From positions 34,539,683-34,603,682 of the forward strand of contig CM055101.1 of assembly GCA_029204225.1 (NCBI GenBank): a stretch of 64,000 bases of DNA, given 5' to 3'. Made by a program: the position numbers and the translations under genes. This DNA is from Diphasiastrum complanatum. Its lineage: Eukaryota; Streptophyta; Lycopodiopsida; Lycopodiales; Lycopodiaceae. Of this stretch, positions 22,740 to 33,037 are shown piece by piece; positions within the stretch are counted from its first letter, which is position 1; every line of letters starts with the position of its first letter. Below the pieces are notes generated by a model, which was not told the DNA's origin, ran no database searches, and worked only from the letters and a program-made list of their open reading frames with translations.

Positions 22740-24290
22740 TAAATGGTTAGGTCATGAAGTTGGACGTCTTCTTGAGGATAAACCTGTGAGGAATGCCTAT
22801 TGATCATAATAGGATATTTTCTTTGGTTTCACTTGGAAATGGAACCATTATGTTTAAGCTTTAACTTGAATATCCATTTAGTATCAATGATCTTTGCTCT
22901 AGTTAGAGGCATAACAAGACTCTAGGTCTTGTTCTTCATCAGAGATGCATATTCCTTTTCCATTGCTTGCCACTATTTGTCTACATCGGATCTAGCAAGG
23001 GCATTAGATACAACAATAGCTTATCAAAAGCCATAAATACTTGCAGAAAACATATGTTTCTGAACTAGTGGTGTAGACATTTTAGGTTCATATCTGAAAT
23101 AAAATAATGGAGTAGTTGGGACATACTCCTGCATTCCTTCCTTTTGCTTAAAATCAAAAAACTTTTTGTAATAAAAGACACCATTTTTGTTGATTGAAAC
23201 TTGACCAGTGAAAACATCATAAACTTTATAAGCTTCATGATCGATTGAATAGCCAAAAAAAAATACATTTATAGTTGACAGAATCGAGTTTCTTACATAG
23301 GTCAATAGGTATTTGCACAAAGAATAGACATCTAAACACCTCTTAAGTGTTTCAAGCTCGGTTTTTAACCATAGTAGCCTTCGATTGGAGTTTTGGAATC
23401 GACTGTTTTTGTGCTAGACTGATTTTGCAAATAGTAAACAATATAAATCAATACAACCCAAAAAAAAATTGAGTAGTTGATCATTTGTAAGCATTGATTT
23501 TGCAACATTCAATAAGGTCCAATTTTTTCTCTCAGGCACTCCATTTTGTTGTGGAGTATAGTTGGTGGTGAACTGGTGGTGTATGCCACAAGCAATGATG
23601 TAGTCAAACATTTCTTTTGACATAAACTCTCCCCCACAATATGTAGGGTTTTCAATTTTTTTGCTCGTCTGAGTCTCAGCATATTGTTTAAATTCTTTGA
23701 ACTAGTTAAATGCTTCAAATTTGTTCTTAATGAACATAGTTTTGGTAAATCTAAAAAAATTATCTATGAAGATAATAAAATATAAAGCAATGTGCTTATA
23801 GGGCCACACATATTATTGTGAGTAATTTCTAAAGTGGACTTAGCTCTTATGGCTTGTCCTTTAGGAAATCGATTTCTAGGCTATTTACATAGGAAGTACA
23901 ATGACAAACATGATTTTTTTTTACTATTTGTTGTAGAAATAGAAATTGCAAATTTTTAACCATGGTATGATGATGCATATACATGATAGGACTAAAATTT
24001 AGGTTCCTTAAATGTTGATGCCATAAATTGGTAGTTTCAAAGCGTACACTAGCATTAAATGAATGCTCATGGCTTAAAATATATAAATTCTCTTTTCTAT
24101 TTGCTTTAAGAATTTTCTTAGACTCATGGTCTAGGACAACACACTACTTATAATTAAACAAGGCTTGATAGCCTTGGTCGAAGAGCTTGCTGATATAGAC
24201 ATCAAGTTCTTGGTAAGCTTTGGCACATAGAGAACATTGTGAAGCATTTTGGCTTGGGTGTGTATAAGTATATTCTCACACCCCTCTCAC
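22740..24290 (-). pseudogene. Copia pol remnant: pre-integrase, integrase, RT start
   Basis: Read from right to left: LHNVLYVPKLTKNL (24190-24290, protease end), NLWHQHLRNLNF (pre-integrase, near 24020), the integrase core with YTPQQNGVPERKN (about 23530-23560), the integrase C-terminus with FFFGYSIDHEAYKVYDV (about 23215-23265), and the RT N-terminus with WQAMEKEYASLMKNKT and IIDTKWIFKLK (about 22850-22980). Many stops and frameshifts. The gag and most of RT are missing. Confidence 0.82.
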
Positions 24291-24830
24291 TTGGTGGATT
24301 GGATTGTGACCATGGTAGCTAGAGCTAGAGAGGCATTGCCAATTGTTAATAGCTCAAGAACTTGATCTAATCAATTTAGATTTGGTTGTTGGGTCATATA
24401 TTCTTTATTGTCCTCTTGTTGTTTAGTCTCCTAGTAAAGGTCTAAAAGTGGTCTTTACTCACATTGCAACAAAGTGTGCTAACATTAAACATTTCATAAT
24501 GTGTGTCTATTCAAACCTTACATAAATCAATGGCCCAGATTGAGTTTGTGGGCAACTATTACCTACGGCATAATAATGGGACCTCATAATAATGGGACCT
24601 CAGTTTTCTCTACAAATTTGATTGGTTTGCCCTCAAAATAGAGTACTCATGGATGGAATCTTGAAAATACTTAACCTTCATTGATGAAATCTTGAAAATA
24701 ATCAAGCCTCAATGATGGCATGTTGAAAGTATTAGCCCTCACGAATGAATCATTAACTAAATCTTGAAAATTATGTCAATCATTTTTCAGATTTTTGTGA
24801 CACACGCGACATCTCGATGAAAAGACTTAC
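24291..24830. other. No gene; local repetition
   Basis: Non-coding. Between 24540 and 24740 short phrases repeat (cataataatgggacctca twice; tgatgaaatcttgaaaat-type words several times). This is probably decayed repeat related to the family starting at 24830. Confidence 0.35.
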
Positions 24831-25730
24831 CATTATATCCTAACAATGGGCCTCCAACCAACCACTATCTAGTCTATAAAAGGCTTAATGTAAATAGAGC
24901 TTATTATTTGCAAGCCTCATATTTAAATTGTTGAATACATAATGCTCAAGCGCTCCTCAAACTGCGACGACTTAATGAAAAGACTTGTCGTTATATCAAT
25001 GTTCGCTGCTTGAGGAGAAGACTTGCCATTATATTTCTAGAATGGGCCTCCAAACAACCACTATCTAATCAATAAAAATCTTAATGTGAATCTAGCTTAT
25101 TACTTGGAAGAATACTTTAATTGCTAAACATATAATGTTTGAGTGCTCATCTAGTTGTGGAATCTAAACAAGAAGACTTGTTATTATATCATTGTACTCC
25201 TCGATTATATCATTGTACTAGGCTTAATTTAAACAAGGCTTGTCATTATATTCTTATAATTTTTTTTTTTTTGCGTACATATTAAGCAACCAGTGGTCTT
25301 TATATACAACATATACAACTTGGCAATGCCATTTAGGGAGCTAGTCTCCGCAGATGTCACTACATGGTGGTTTGGATTAGAGCATGCACCTTTTCAGTGG
25401 CACTCAACAACTCTACCCAATGCGTGCACCCCACTGCATTCAACAACTTTACCCAGTACACCCCTGGGTGATGGACATATTCTATATTCTTACAATAATG
25501 GGAATCCAAACAATCACTATACTATATGAAAATAGCTTATTATTTGCAAGCCTAATAATACTTGAATTGCTGAATAAGCAATGTTGAAGCGCTCAAGTTT
25601 AACTAAACACCTACATGCCGATTATCTCGGCGAACCGCCTGGGTCCGCCCCTCGTCATCTTCAAGACAATCTGCTCAATCGGTGAACTCATGACGTGCGG
25701 TAGCATTGGAGGGCCCTAGCCTGAGGGTGG
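24830..25730. repeat. Degenerate repeat family, copy 1 (internally repeated)
   Basis: A unit beginning aatgggcctccaaac and including aagacttg-cattatat and cttattatttgcaagcct recurs at about 24846, 25042 and 25499. The whole block is similar to 28310-28940 in the same orientation, including the end with attatctcggcgaac and ctgctca-cggtgaac. The gene class is unknown and there are no coding frames. It is interrupted by a poly(A) retroposon at 25261-25482. Confidence 0.75.
25261..25482 (-). mobile_element. Short poly(A) retroposon (SINE-like)
   Basis: A 222 bp insertion starts with a run of 14 T, the complement of a 3' poly(A) tail, and is flanked by a 14 bp target duplication: tatattcttataat at 25247-25260 and tatattcttacaat at 25483-25496, one mismatch. 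A sister copy of the host repeat at 28700-28730 lacks the insert. No coding frame and no clear RNA polymerase III boxes are visible. It carries an internal near-duplication of about 35 bp (the ggtaaagttgttgaatgc and ggtagagttgttgagtgc phrases on the reverse strand). It is a SINE or a short processed transcript. Confidence 0.7.
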
Positions 25731-25734
25731 GAGC

Positions 25735-26072
25735 CCGAGGGCAGGCCCCGACCAGCAAGGAAGGCCCGAGCCCTCGGGCCTTCCCCTATGTAATGCCATT
25801 GTGCGAAGGTTTTTTTTTTTCTTTTTCGTTTTTGGGCCGTACGGTACAGCCGTACGACCATACGCATGGACCAATTTTTTTTTTCTTTTCCGGTTTTTTG
25901 GCCGTTTTTTATTCTGCAAATTTTTTTACATTGTGGAATGTGGATGTGGACAGCCAATGACGGGCTGCCACATAGCACATGCACATTCCATCGGAGAGAG
26001 GAGAGAGAACGTGCATTTTACCGGAGAGAGAACGTGCATTCCACCGGAGAGAGGAGAGAGAAAGTGGATTCC

Positions 26073-26075
<3 letters not shown>
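25735..26075. other. GC-rich then T-rich and GA-rich tract
   Basis: A locally GC-rich stretch (25690-25790, with gagggcaggccccgacc) is followed by two T-rich runs. Degenerate ~30 bp tandem units built on ccggagagaggagagagaacgtgcatt follow from 25990 to 26076. Long frames in both strands here come from low complexity and are not genes. Confidence 0.6.

Positions 26076-26139
<64 letters not shown>
26076..26139. repeat. (GA)n microsatellite
   Basis: About 64 bp of pure ga repeats, grown out of the degenerate GA-rich units to its left. Confidence 0.98.
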
Positions 26140-26143
<4 letters not shown>

Positions 26144-26343
26144 AGATTCCTAGGAGAGAGAAAATTGGATGGACATTATGCTCCTGGAGGTGGTCCCAAA
26201 ATACAAAGGACACTTGAGCACAAGGCATTACGTCATTGAAAAGCAAAACCATCTCACTATTTTTCCTTTGTCATCATGTGATTAGTTTATCCACATTATG
26301 CTTTTTAAGGAATCTAAAAGATGGGAAGAAATAGCCACGTGCA

Positions 26344-26516
26344 CAGTGCTGCAGATTGAAGGGCAACTCTACCCTTCAAAAAATAAGGTTTTTGTTAAAA
26401 CTGAAGGAATGCTCATGTATTTAGTTTGATATTTGAAGGGTGCATGATTTAAATGCCCTTCATTTGAAGGGCAAAAGGCCTAGGATGGGCATTTTGCCCT
26501 TCAATCTGCAACACTG
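26344..26516. mobile_element. hAT-type MITE, 173 bp
   Basis: Terminal inverted repeats of about 23 bp, cagtgctgcagattgaagggcaa at the left and the same with one mismatch (cagtgttgc) as the complement of the right end, bound a 173 bp non-coding segment. The ends CAGTG fit the hAT consensus. Flanking octamers cacgtgca (26336-26343) and tacgtgca (26517-26524) agree at 7 of 8 positions, the hAT target-duplication size. Further gaagggca words inside act as subterminal repeats. No transposase is encoded. Confidence 0.85.
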
Positions 26517-26524
26517 TACGTGCA

Positions 26525-27249
26525 GTGCCCATTACGGAAACAAGAACTAACTTATCAAAAAAACAAATGGCTAATAGTATTTCGACTGATAAAACAACCC
26601 TCGTCATGTATGAAATTTTGTTTTTTTTTTGCTTTGCCTTGCAAAAGGCAACATTGTGTGTTCAAGTTGCTCAATGGATTTTTTTGCAGAAGTTAACATT
26701 CAAGTCAGTGCCCTAAATTATAAGGGTGTGAGCACACAAAAACCTTCATCACATTCCTAAGGACTTTATGTAGTGAAGTCGGTCCTTCATATGCACCTGT
26801 GTATGCAAGTAGTAAATAGCAAAAAACTAATGTCTCTGTCTGTTTTACTAGCATGCATACCCATGATCTCAACCTACACAAATAACTATTGTCAAATAAA
26901 TTACATTCTTCCATTCACAAAATCATTTCGTTATTCTTGTCATATCCCTACCGAGGCACCACACACATTGAATTAATGCTAACCACTACCATGCCATATT
27001 TTGAAGACAACTAGGATTCAACGTAACTAATTACTTTATATCCAATATTAGACAAGGTGAATAATATATCACAAGTACTTTTGTCTTAAGAGTAGCACAA
27101 CATTCAAATCATTAATAAATTAATAAATAATGCATTTCAGAAATTAAAAATTAACAAAAATCTAACTAATGCTCAAACTCACTCAAGAATGACAATTCAA
27201 CCTTTAGCAAACCGTCACAATATGCTTATGGCGATTATAGCAAAGCTAA
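26525..27249. other. No gene recognised
   Basis: AT-rich non-coding DNA. The short frames here lack any recognisable domain. Confidence 0.45.
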
Positions 27250-28330
27250 TAGTGATAATTTTGTTGGAACTTTGGAAAGCTCCTTGGTGCATGTGTTATG
27301 CCTATTGAATCGAATAAGGATGGTGAGTCGAATGACTTGACTAATTCTGATTGATTTTGGCGTCGAAGTCATCAGAATCAATAGGATCGATTACGTAGAC
27401 AAACACAAAAGCCGAATGACTGTTAGTTGCGGAAGCAACAAATAGCTTAGACAAATCTATACGAGAACAATATTAGATAGAACAATAAATCAGAGTAACA
27501 CACATTCACACTGACATATATCTTAACACAATAAGACAATGGATTGATTCATAAAGTAATGAAACACAAGTCAGCTGAAATAACGAATACAAGACAATTG
27601 TGGTGATAACCGCATACTCAGAAATAGCTCTAGTTCTATAATAGTTTTGATAATTTGAAACTTATTTGATAGCTTGTTCTGACTCTCTGTCTAAATCATT
27701 TATTGTGTCTGCTGAACGATCGGTTCTGAATCCCGTTCTTTTGATATGCTAGATACTTGATATATTACATTGTACATTTAATCAGACATATATACAAATG
27801 TATAGAGACGTTAAGCTATGTTGTCTGGCAACGATCATGGCTGTCACTATCCAAATAGGCGGCAGTTGTGCATGTCGCTATCTGAATAGGTGCTGACATG
27901 GTTGTTGTCATTATGCGAAAAACTAACTAGTATAGGTAACTAGCTTTATTTAGAGTGGTACCACATTAGTTAAGAAGTTGACAGTTTGTCGATCCGAGTC
28001 GGAGTCGAACTAGTTGGAGTTGAGGTTGACAAAGGTTCGAATGTTCGATTTGCCAATTGTTCAAATCAAACATTTGAGCATCCATCCATAGGCAAAAGTT
28101 GATACTCGAAACTCCTTCAATACTTTGACTTTTTTCGATAGTTTGGCTGTCTCATAGATACCTTTCTACGATTCTCGTGTATTTATGTAGACTATGCGAC
28201 AATTTGAATAAATATACAACAACATAATGAATCTAAATTAACTATGAGATTTAGGGGAAGAGGGAATAAATTCAACACCCCCTCTTAATCTGAATCCATG
28301 AATGCCTTGATCCGCACACTAACCAATGCA
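27250..28330 (-). mobile_element. Copia 3' LTR with polypurine tract, reverse strand
   Basis: The right part (28150-28330) is similar to 61480-61640, the junction of a reverse-strand copia LTR with its polypurine tract and RNase H end: gactatgcgacaa, gagatttagggga and caacaccccctc followed by gccttgatc and caatgcacaa. The LTR edge is at 28277 (reverse-strand TGTTGAATTTATT). The left part shares looser similarity with 60907-61060, for example the aaccgc-t-ctca-a words. No pol is attached, so this is a truncated relic. The left limit is approximate. Confidence 0.65.
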
Positions 28331-28940
28331 CAATAATATCTAGTCAATAAAAGGCTTAATAAAAATACTTGTCATTACATCATTTGCACGTTGCTTGAGA
28401 ATACTTGCCATTATATTTTTAGACCCAACGGGGTTGGCTCAACTGGTTAGCTTGGCATCCAAAGTTTCTTTGGTCCCAGGTTCGAGCCTCCCCTTGGAAA
28501 CCAAGAAGCATTATATTTTTAGAGTGGGGCTCCAAACAACCGCTATCCAGTCCACAAAAATCTTAATGTGAATCTAGGTTATTACTTGAAGCTAGATACT
28601 TAAATTGCCTAATAAAATAATGTTTGAGCTCTCATCTAGTTGTGGCTTCTAAACAAGAAGATTTGTCATTATATCATTCTCCCTCGAGAATAAGATTTTT
28701 CATTATATTCTTAAATGGGCCTCCAAACAATCTGTGTCCTGATCTCAAGAGAGCTTAATTATTCGCAAGCCTAATACTTAAATTGCTGAATAAACAATGT
28801 TGAAGCGCTCAAGTTTAATTAAAACACCTACATGGCAATTATCTCGGCGAACTGCCCCTGTTCATCTTCACTACAATCTGCTCAAGCGGTGAACCCATGA
28901 CCTGCCAGTGGTGGTATTGGAGTTCTAGGCTCTGGCCAAA
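28331..28940. repeat. Degenerate repeat family, copy 2
   Basis: This diverged copy of 24830-25730 lies in the same orientation, with the same order of phrases (ctagtcaataaaaggcttaat, tgggcctccaaacaa, attatctcggcgaac). It is interrupted by the tRNA-like insertion at 28424-28508 and lacks the poly(A) retroposon of copy 1, so each copy serves as the empty site for the other's insertion. Confidence 0.75.
28424..28508 (+). mobile_element. tRNA-derived retroposon (SINE-like or tRNA retropseudogene)
   Basis: An 85 bp insert is flanked by a perfect 15 bp target duplication, cattatatttttaga at 28409-28423 and 28509-28523. It contains an RNA polymerase III A box (tggctcaactgg, 28435-28446) and B box (ggttcgagcc, 28479-28488). 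Its ends can pair like an acceptor stem: ccaacgggg (28425-28433, one bulge) with ccccttgg (28490-28497). A short tail aaaccaagaag follows. The sister repeat at 25020-25050 lacks the insert. It is unlikely to be a working tRNA because the anticodon arm cannot be assigned. Confidence 0.82.
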
Positions 28941-29324
28941 GGTTGCAATGTTTCCTAGTTTAATGATGCGGAATTCTCTTTGAAAGCTTAGATTTGCCAA
29001 GTGGGAAAGGCTTATTCAATCCCGTCTGCAGATGACAATTCATGAAACACCACTAGAGTTTCATACGAATCCATGATCTGCTGTAATCTCGATCAGCATT
29101 AATCACACACATCATAAGCGACTACATCCTGTAAAATAAATCTCAGTATACTAAAGTATTCTGAGATTTTACCATAAAAAGCTGACGGTTTACATCTGCC
29201 ATCCGCAAAAAAAAAATTATAGCTATAAGATAGGCAGGGAATATACACACTGCAACAAAACGCCAGACAAAGCAACTTAGCATCTTAAGTTCTAAGACTT
29301 TACTGCTCCAACCTAGCAATTTGA
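28941..29324. other. No gene recognised
   Basis: Non-coding sequence. On the reverse strand it would be the 3' flank or 3' untranslated region of the exon-like blocks at 29325-30053. A small inverted pair, ctcagtatact and agtattctgag, lies near 29141-29165. Confidence 0.4.
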
Positions 29325-30053
29325 CTAAGACCAGCCACCACTCAACAAGCAGGCTTTGCAGTCTTCTTGCATCACCTCATCGTAAAGTTTCGGCAATCTG
29401 CAAAATTATCCTCAAACAATTATACGCCTGGACCACTATCATTAGACTTCTGTTCAAAGTACAATTAAACTTCGTAGCAAAATGTTTTACTTACAATTTG
29501 CTAGTGTAGCCTGTAATACATGCAACAGATCGGGCAGCTTGTGAGTCCTCCGCCTGAGCTTAATTGTCAATTTCTGACACCGACGGCTTTTTAGCAATCT
29601 GAACGTAGGCTATCTTCAAATTTCGTATTGCATTAGCTAGTTTTTTATTGACCACATTCTTAGAGTCGTTGCCAATGTGTATACGAGATAAGCGCTTGCT
29701 GTTGTTCCTCCTGAACAATCCCACGCTCTTCGTTGCCGGCATGCTTGAATATATTATCAGCCAGATATATCTACATCAGATCAAGAAAGTACAAATACAG
29801 TCTTTAAGTTCATATTTCTCATAGATCACAAAGAGTATACTTGTAAATGCATGTAAGAACATATTCATCAAATCCAGGGGAAATATCTGCACATGCAAGC
29901 ACCGGCCTCCTGAAATAAAGTTTTTTCCACTATACTTAAGAAACCTTAATTTCTTGAGATATTGGCAGCAAATTAGCTGGTGATCCTTACGCTTGGATCA
30001 AAACTAATTGCTGAAAATGGATGTGCTCCTCCCTCCTCAGCTTCAAAACAGAA
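29325..30053 (-). pseudogene. Exon-like blocks of an unidentified plant gene (3' part)
   Basis: Four blocks on the reverse strand have splice-like borders. Block 1, about 30053-29993, reads AAFCFEAEEGGAHPFSAIS, then a GTAAGG donor. Block 2, 29909-29841, follows tttatttcag and reads RPVLACADISPGFDEYVL, then a GTATAC donor. Block 3, 29770-29495, follows ctgatgtag and ends ACITGYTSK before a consensus GTAAGT donor. Block 4, 29397-29325, follows aattttgcag and reads LLPKLYDEVMQEDCKACL to a TAG. The join of blocks 3 and 4 is in phase. Block 3 has a TAA in the frame that fits both neighbours and a second open frame (ADNIFKHAGNEERG), and blocks 1 and 2 do not join in phase, so a pseudogene is likely. 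I do not recognise the family. Confidence 0.45.
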
Positions 30054-30060
30054 AGCGGCC

Positions 30061-31863
30061 TCCGTAAGAATTACAGCAAATGAAACAAATTAAGTATCGA
30101 CGCAAAAGCATCTTCCTCGTCTTCCTACCTCATAAGGAGTCTTATGGTTTTTGTCCCTCGGGTCCGAGGCTCGCCTCCCTTGAAAGAGGGGCCGGCCTCC
30201 TACTACTAGGGACACCTTATTTGTTGTTGTTTGTGGCGCTTCCTACACCAATTAAAATATTCTCTTTAGTTTTTATGTAATCCATACTAATCGGTTCAAC
30301 GCGCAAACCGATAATAGTACCCTAAACTCTAAACCTTAATCAAACTGGTCAACCACGTGCCGAACCGATATCAGGTTGATTGTTGACCTCCCAACCCGGC
30401 CAAACTGGTCAACCGCATGTGAACCGATATTAGGTTGACCATTGACTGACGGCCCAAAACTTTGACTGAGAATATTTTTTAACCATAGCTCAAAACCGGG
30501 TCATGTTGGATGTCGTTGGAAAGCTCTCGTCCAGGGCTTTCTAATGGCATTGTAATCATCTCAATCTGAGCTTTGTGGTTCTCGTATCATAGTCCGAGCT
30601 TTTATAGGTATTGAGTCAAAGCTATGAGGGCAATACCAGTATATAAATCAATTTTTCATTTATAATTCATAATAGACCATAAACCCTAAACAACAACAGA
30701 AAACCTTGAGCTCCCCTGAAACTGTGGGAAATAAAAATGAAGAACTATGACTCAAGGTTAGGACGTGTAATGAATTCTTGAAATATTAATGATGACATGA
30801 ATCCATTGAGGATGCAAAGGGGGCTAACTAGCTCTGGAATCAAGTTGTCTGTGTCGATTGGGTATTTCGCCTAGATATGATGCCACCAAAGAGGCCGATG
30901 GTGTGTAGGCCATTGGCGTTCTGATTTATAGTTCAGCACATCGAAGAGAGAAAACTGTGACAGCTACTTCAAACTCAATAATGCTAAAAGGTTTCATGAG
31001 GTTCATTTGGATTCAAACAAGTAGTTGAGTACACATCATCGACCGAGGAGATTCAGTCGACTCCTCGTGTAGACCGGACACCAGTGCTTCTTCTCAACAC
31101 TTTTGGGAGAGGAGGAGGAGGAGCCGCCTCAATGTCTCCTGTTGTGGAAGATGTGGTGACGACTCTGATCTGTCTGATGTGGTCATGAATCCTGCACGTC
31201 TGCATAGCACATTTCATCGTGGGGAGTCCTTACTTCGAGAGACATTGACCCAGGAGGCAGACCGAAGAGGCAGCACGTATGGCACACGATACTACAACTC
31301 CTCCATCTGTCACACATGAGATTCCCGACATGTCTACTTTCACCACTCACATTTTTCCTACCTCTAGATCAAGTGCCACTCTTATACCATTTTTCAGAAG
31401 ACTAATTCATGTGTCTTGCGCGTGCAGGAGCAACAAGTCTCACCTGATGAACATGATATATAGCTAGTGTTTTAGCTCTATAGCTAGCCTTTCCATGTTC
31501 ACAGATACTTATGTACATGTTTTTACATCTATCGTTTTAATTTGTACATTTGCCAAGGTCATATCGATGTAGCTAGTTTATATGTATTCTTGAACCTTGA
31601 CTAGTTATGTAGTTGAACTGTATTTGGCCCTAAACCATGTAGAAATGTTTAATTTGTTTGTTTTAAAGTGTAATTATTCACATGTATTGACTCGCACGAC
31701 ATGTGATTTCAGTATTTGTGATTATTGTGGTGTAATGTAATTTATTTATCTACGGTTGAATGTAAAGAGTCACTTGTTTTTTTTTATACCCTAAACCCTA
31801 AACTCATTTATTTAGATTAATTTCTTGCACTCATTAACTCTATTGCTTGCAACAATTATCCCA
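30061..31863. other. No gene; element-like debris and a 60 bp tandem repeat
   Basis: Two 60 bp units starting caaactggtcaacc lie at 30341-30400 and 30401-30458. At 30475-30560 a phrase with tagctca and gttggaaagc resembles sequence inside the TIR element at 13914-14281. A frame near 31020-31180 (VEYTSSTEEIQSTPRVDR) might be a copia spacer between integrase and RT but is not convincing. Two telomere-like units (CCCTAAA twice) sit at 31789-31802. Confidence 0.4.
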
Positions 31864-32505
31864 TGTAAAAGATTCAACTAGTTTGATCATATTTGCTATA
31901 TTTCTATATTTGAAAAATTGAGGCCAACTTTGTTTTATACTTAAAGTCTGACTTTTCAAAGTTCATTAGTCTAAATTTCATTTGAATAAACACTTTTTGA
32001 AAGTGTGAGAAAGTTAGAAGTCGAGTTTGAGTAGATTCAAATTTGAATGTTGGGTTTGAATCTAGACCCAAAAATAGTATGGTTAGCATTTTGTGGAAAA
32101 GCCAAGTGGCCAAATAGGATTTGGACCTGCTATAAAAGAATGTAACTCTGGAGTGATATATCTTCTCTCTTCTCTATCTCATTTCATGCTTATACATTGT
32201 TCTCTTGGGTTCTACTATCCATTGGTGCACTATACTTGTGATTGCATGCAATTCTATGTGTAGATTGATCTATATTTGCTATTTTTGGATCCACACATGT
32301 GAAATACAATAGCTTGCTGGTTTTGTATGAACATCAATAGTACTTTATCATTTGATTCATGTTTGTTCAAGTTCTATTAGAGTTTGCATCTCAATTTGTG
32401 TGTAAATGCTGATTTTTCTACATTGCTGAGATTGGTAGAGTAGCTTCTTTTGTAACCCCAGATCTTTATATGGATTGGATCATCAATGATCTGAAATCCT
32501 TCACA
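31864..32505 (+). mobile_element. 5' LTR of copia element (host of nested insertion)
   Basis: A segment of about 642 bp starts TGTAAAAGATTCAACTAG and ends CCTTCACA directly before a tRNA-Met primer site. A TATA box, tataaaag, lies at 32131-32138. The start is similar to that of the LTR at 36469 (both contain tcaactagtttgat). The two LTRs are clearly diverged, so this insertion is older than the one at 16120-21021. Confidence 0.75.
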
Positions 32506-32518
32506 TGGTATCAGAGCT
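32506..32518 (+). other. Copia primer-binding site (initiator tRNA-Met)
   Basis: TGGTATCAGAGCT adjoins the LTR end, as in the element at 16860. Confidence 0.92.
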
Positions 32519-33037
32519 TGTGGTTTAGGATATGAAGGAGGAAATCATATCTATCAATTATTTTGGTGAAGATATTAAGGCTAGAGCATGCTAGAGAGGA
32601 TTCTACACCAAAATCAAGTTTTTTGCTTTTGTAGATTGGATCTTTTGTAGATCAGAACCCTATATAGGTCTATAAACTTGATCAATTCTGATTTTTGTTT
32701 TCACATACTGGATTTGGCCGATTTTTGGATCATTGGATCAACTTAAGTGGTGGCTAATAGAATGCATATCAAATTTTCAACATTTGCATGTAGATTTGGA
32801 ATAGTCAATTTTTTGTGATTTTTATTTTGATTGGATCTCTAGATAGTGAGGTTGCTGGACTTCATTTGAGTGTGTTTCAATCTTAGGAAGTGGCAAAAGT
32901 CATTAGATTGAGAATAGATCATAGGTTGATCAAGATTCCATGATTCTATGTGTTGATTTGCTCGGTATAAGTGCTAGAAGAGAATTGTTGAGATACTTTC
33001 AAATATTTGTGATTTCTTTTGAAAACATCATTGCTAC

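Noticed and set aside
25801-26252. Several overlapping frames on both strands with Arg-Glu or Leu-Ser repeats
   Set aside because: They are produced by the (GA)n tract and T-rich runs; there is no domain and frames stay open only because of the dinucleotide repeat.
28424-28508. Functional tRNA gene
   Set aside because: A and B boxes are present, but no anticodon arm can be assigned, and target duplications plus an empty paralogous site show that it is an insertion.
31789-31803. Telomere-like CCCTAAA repeats
   Set aside because: Only two units; short telobox-like words are common in plant DNA and do not mark a chromosome end.
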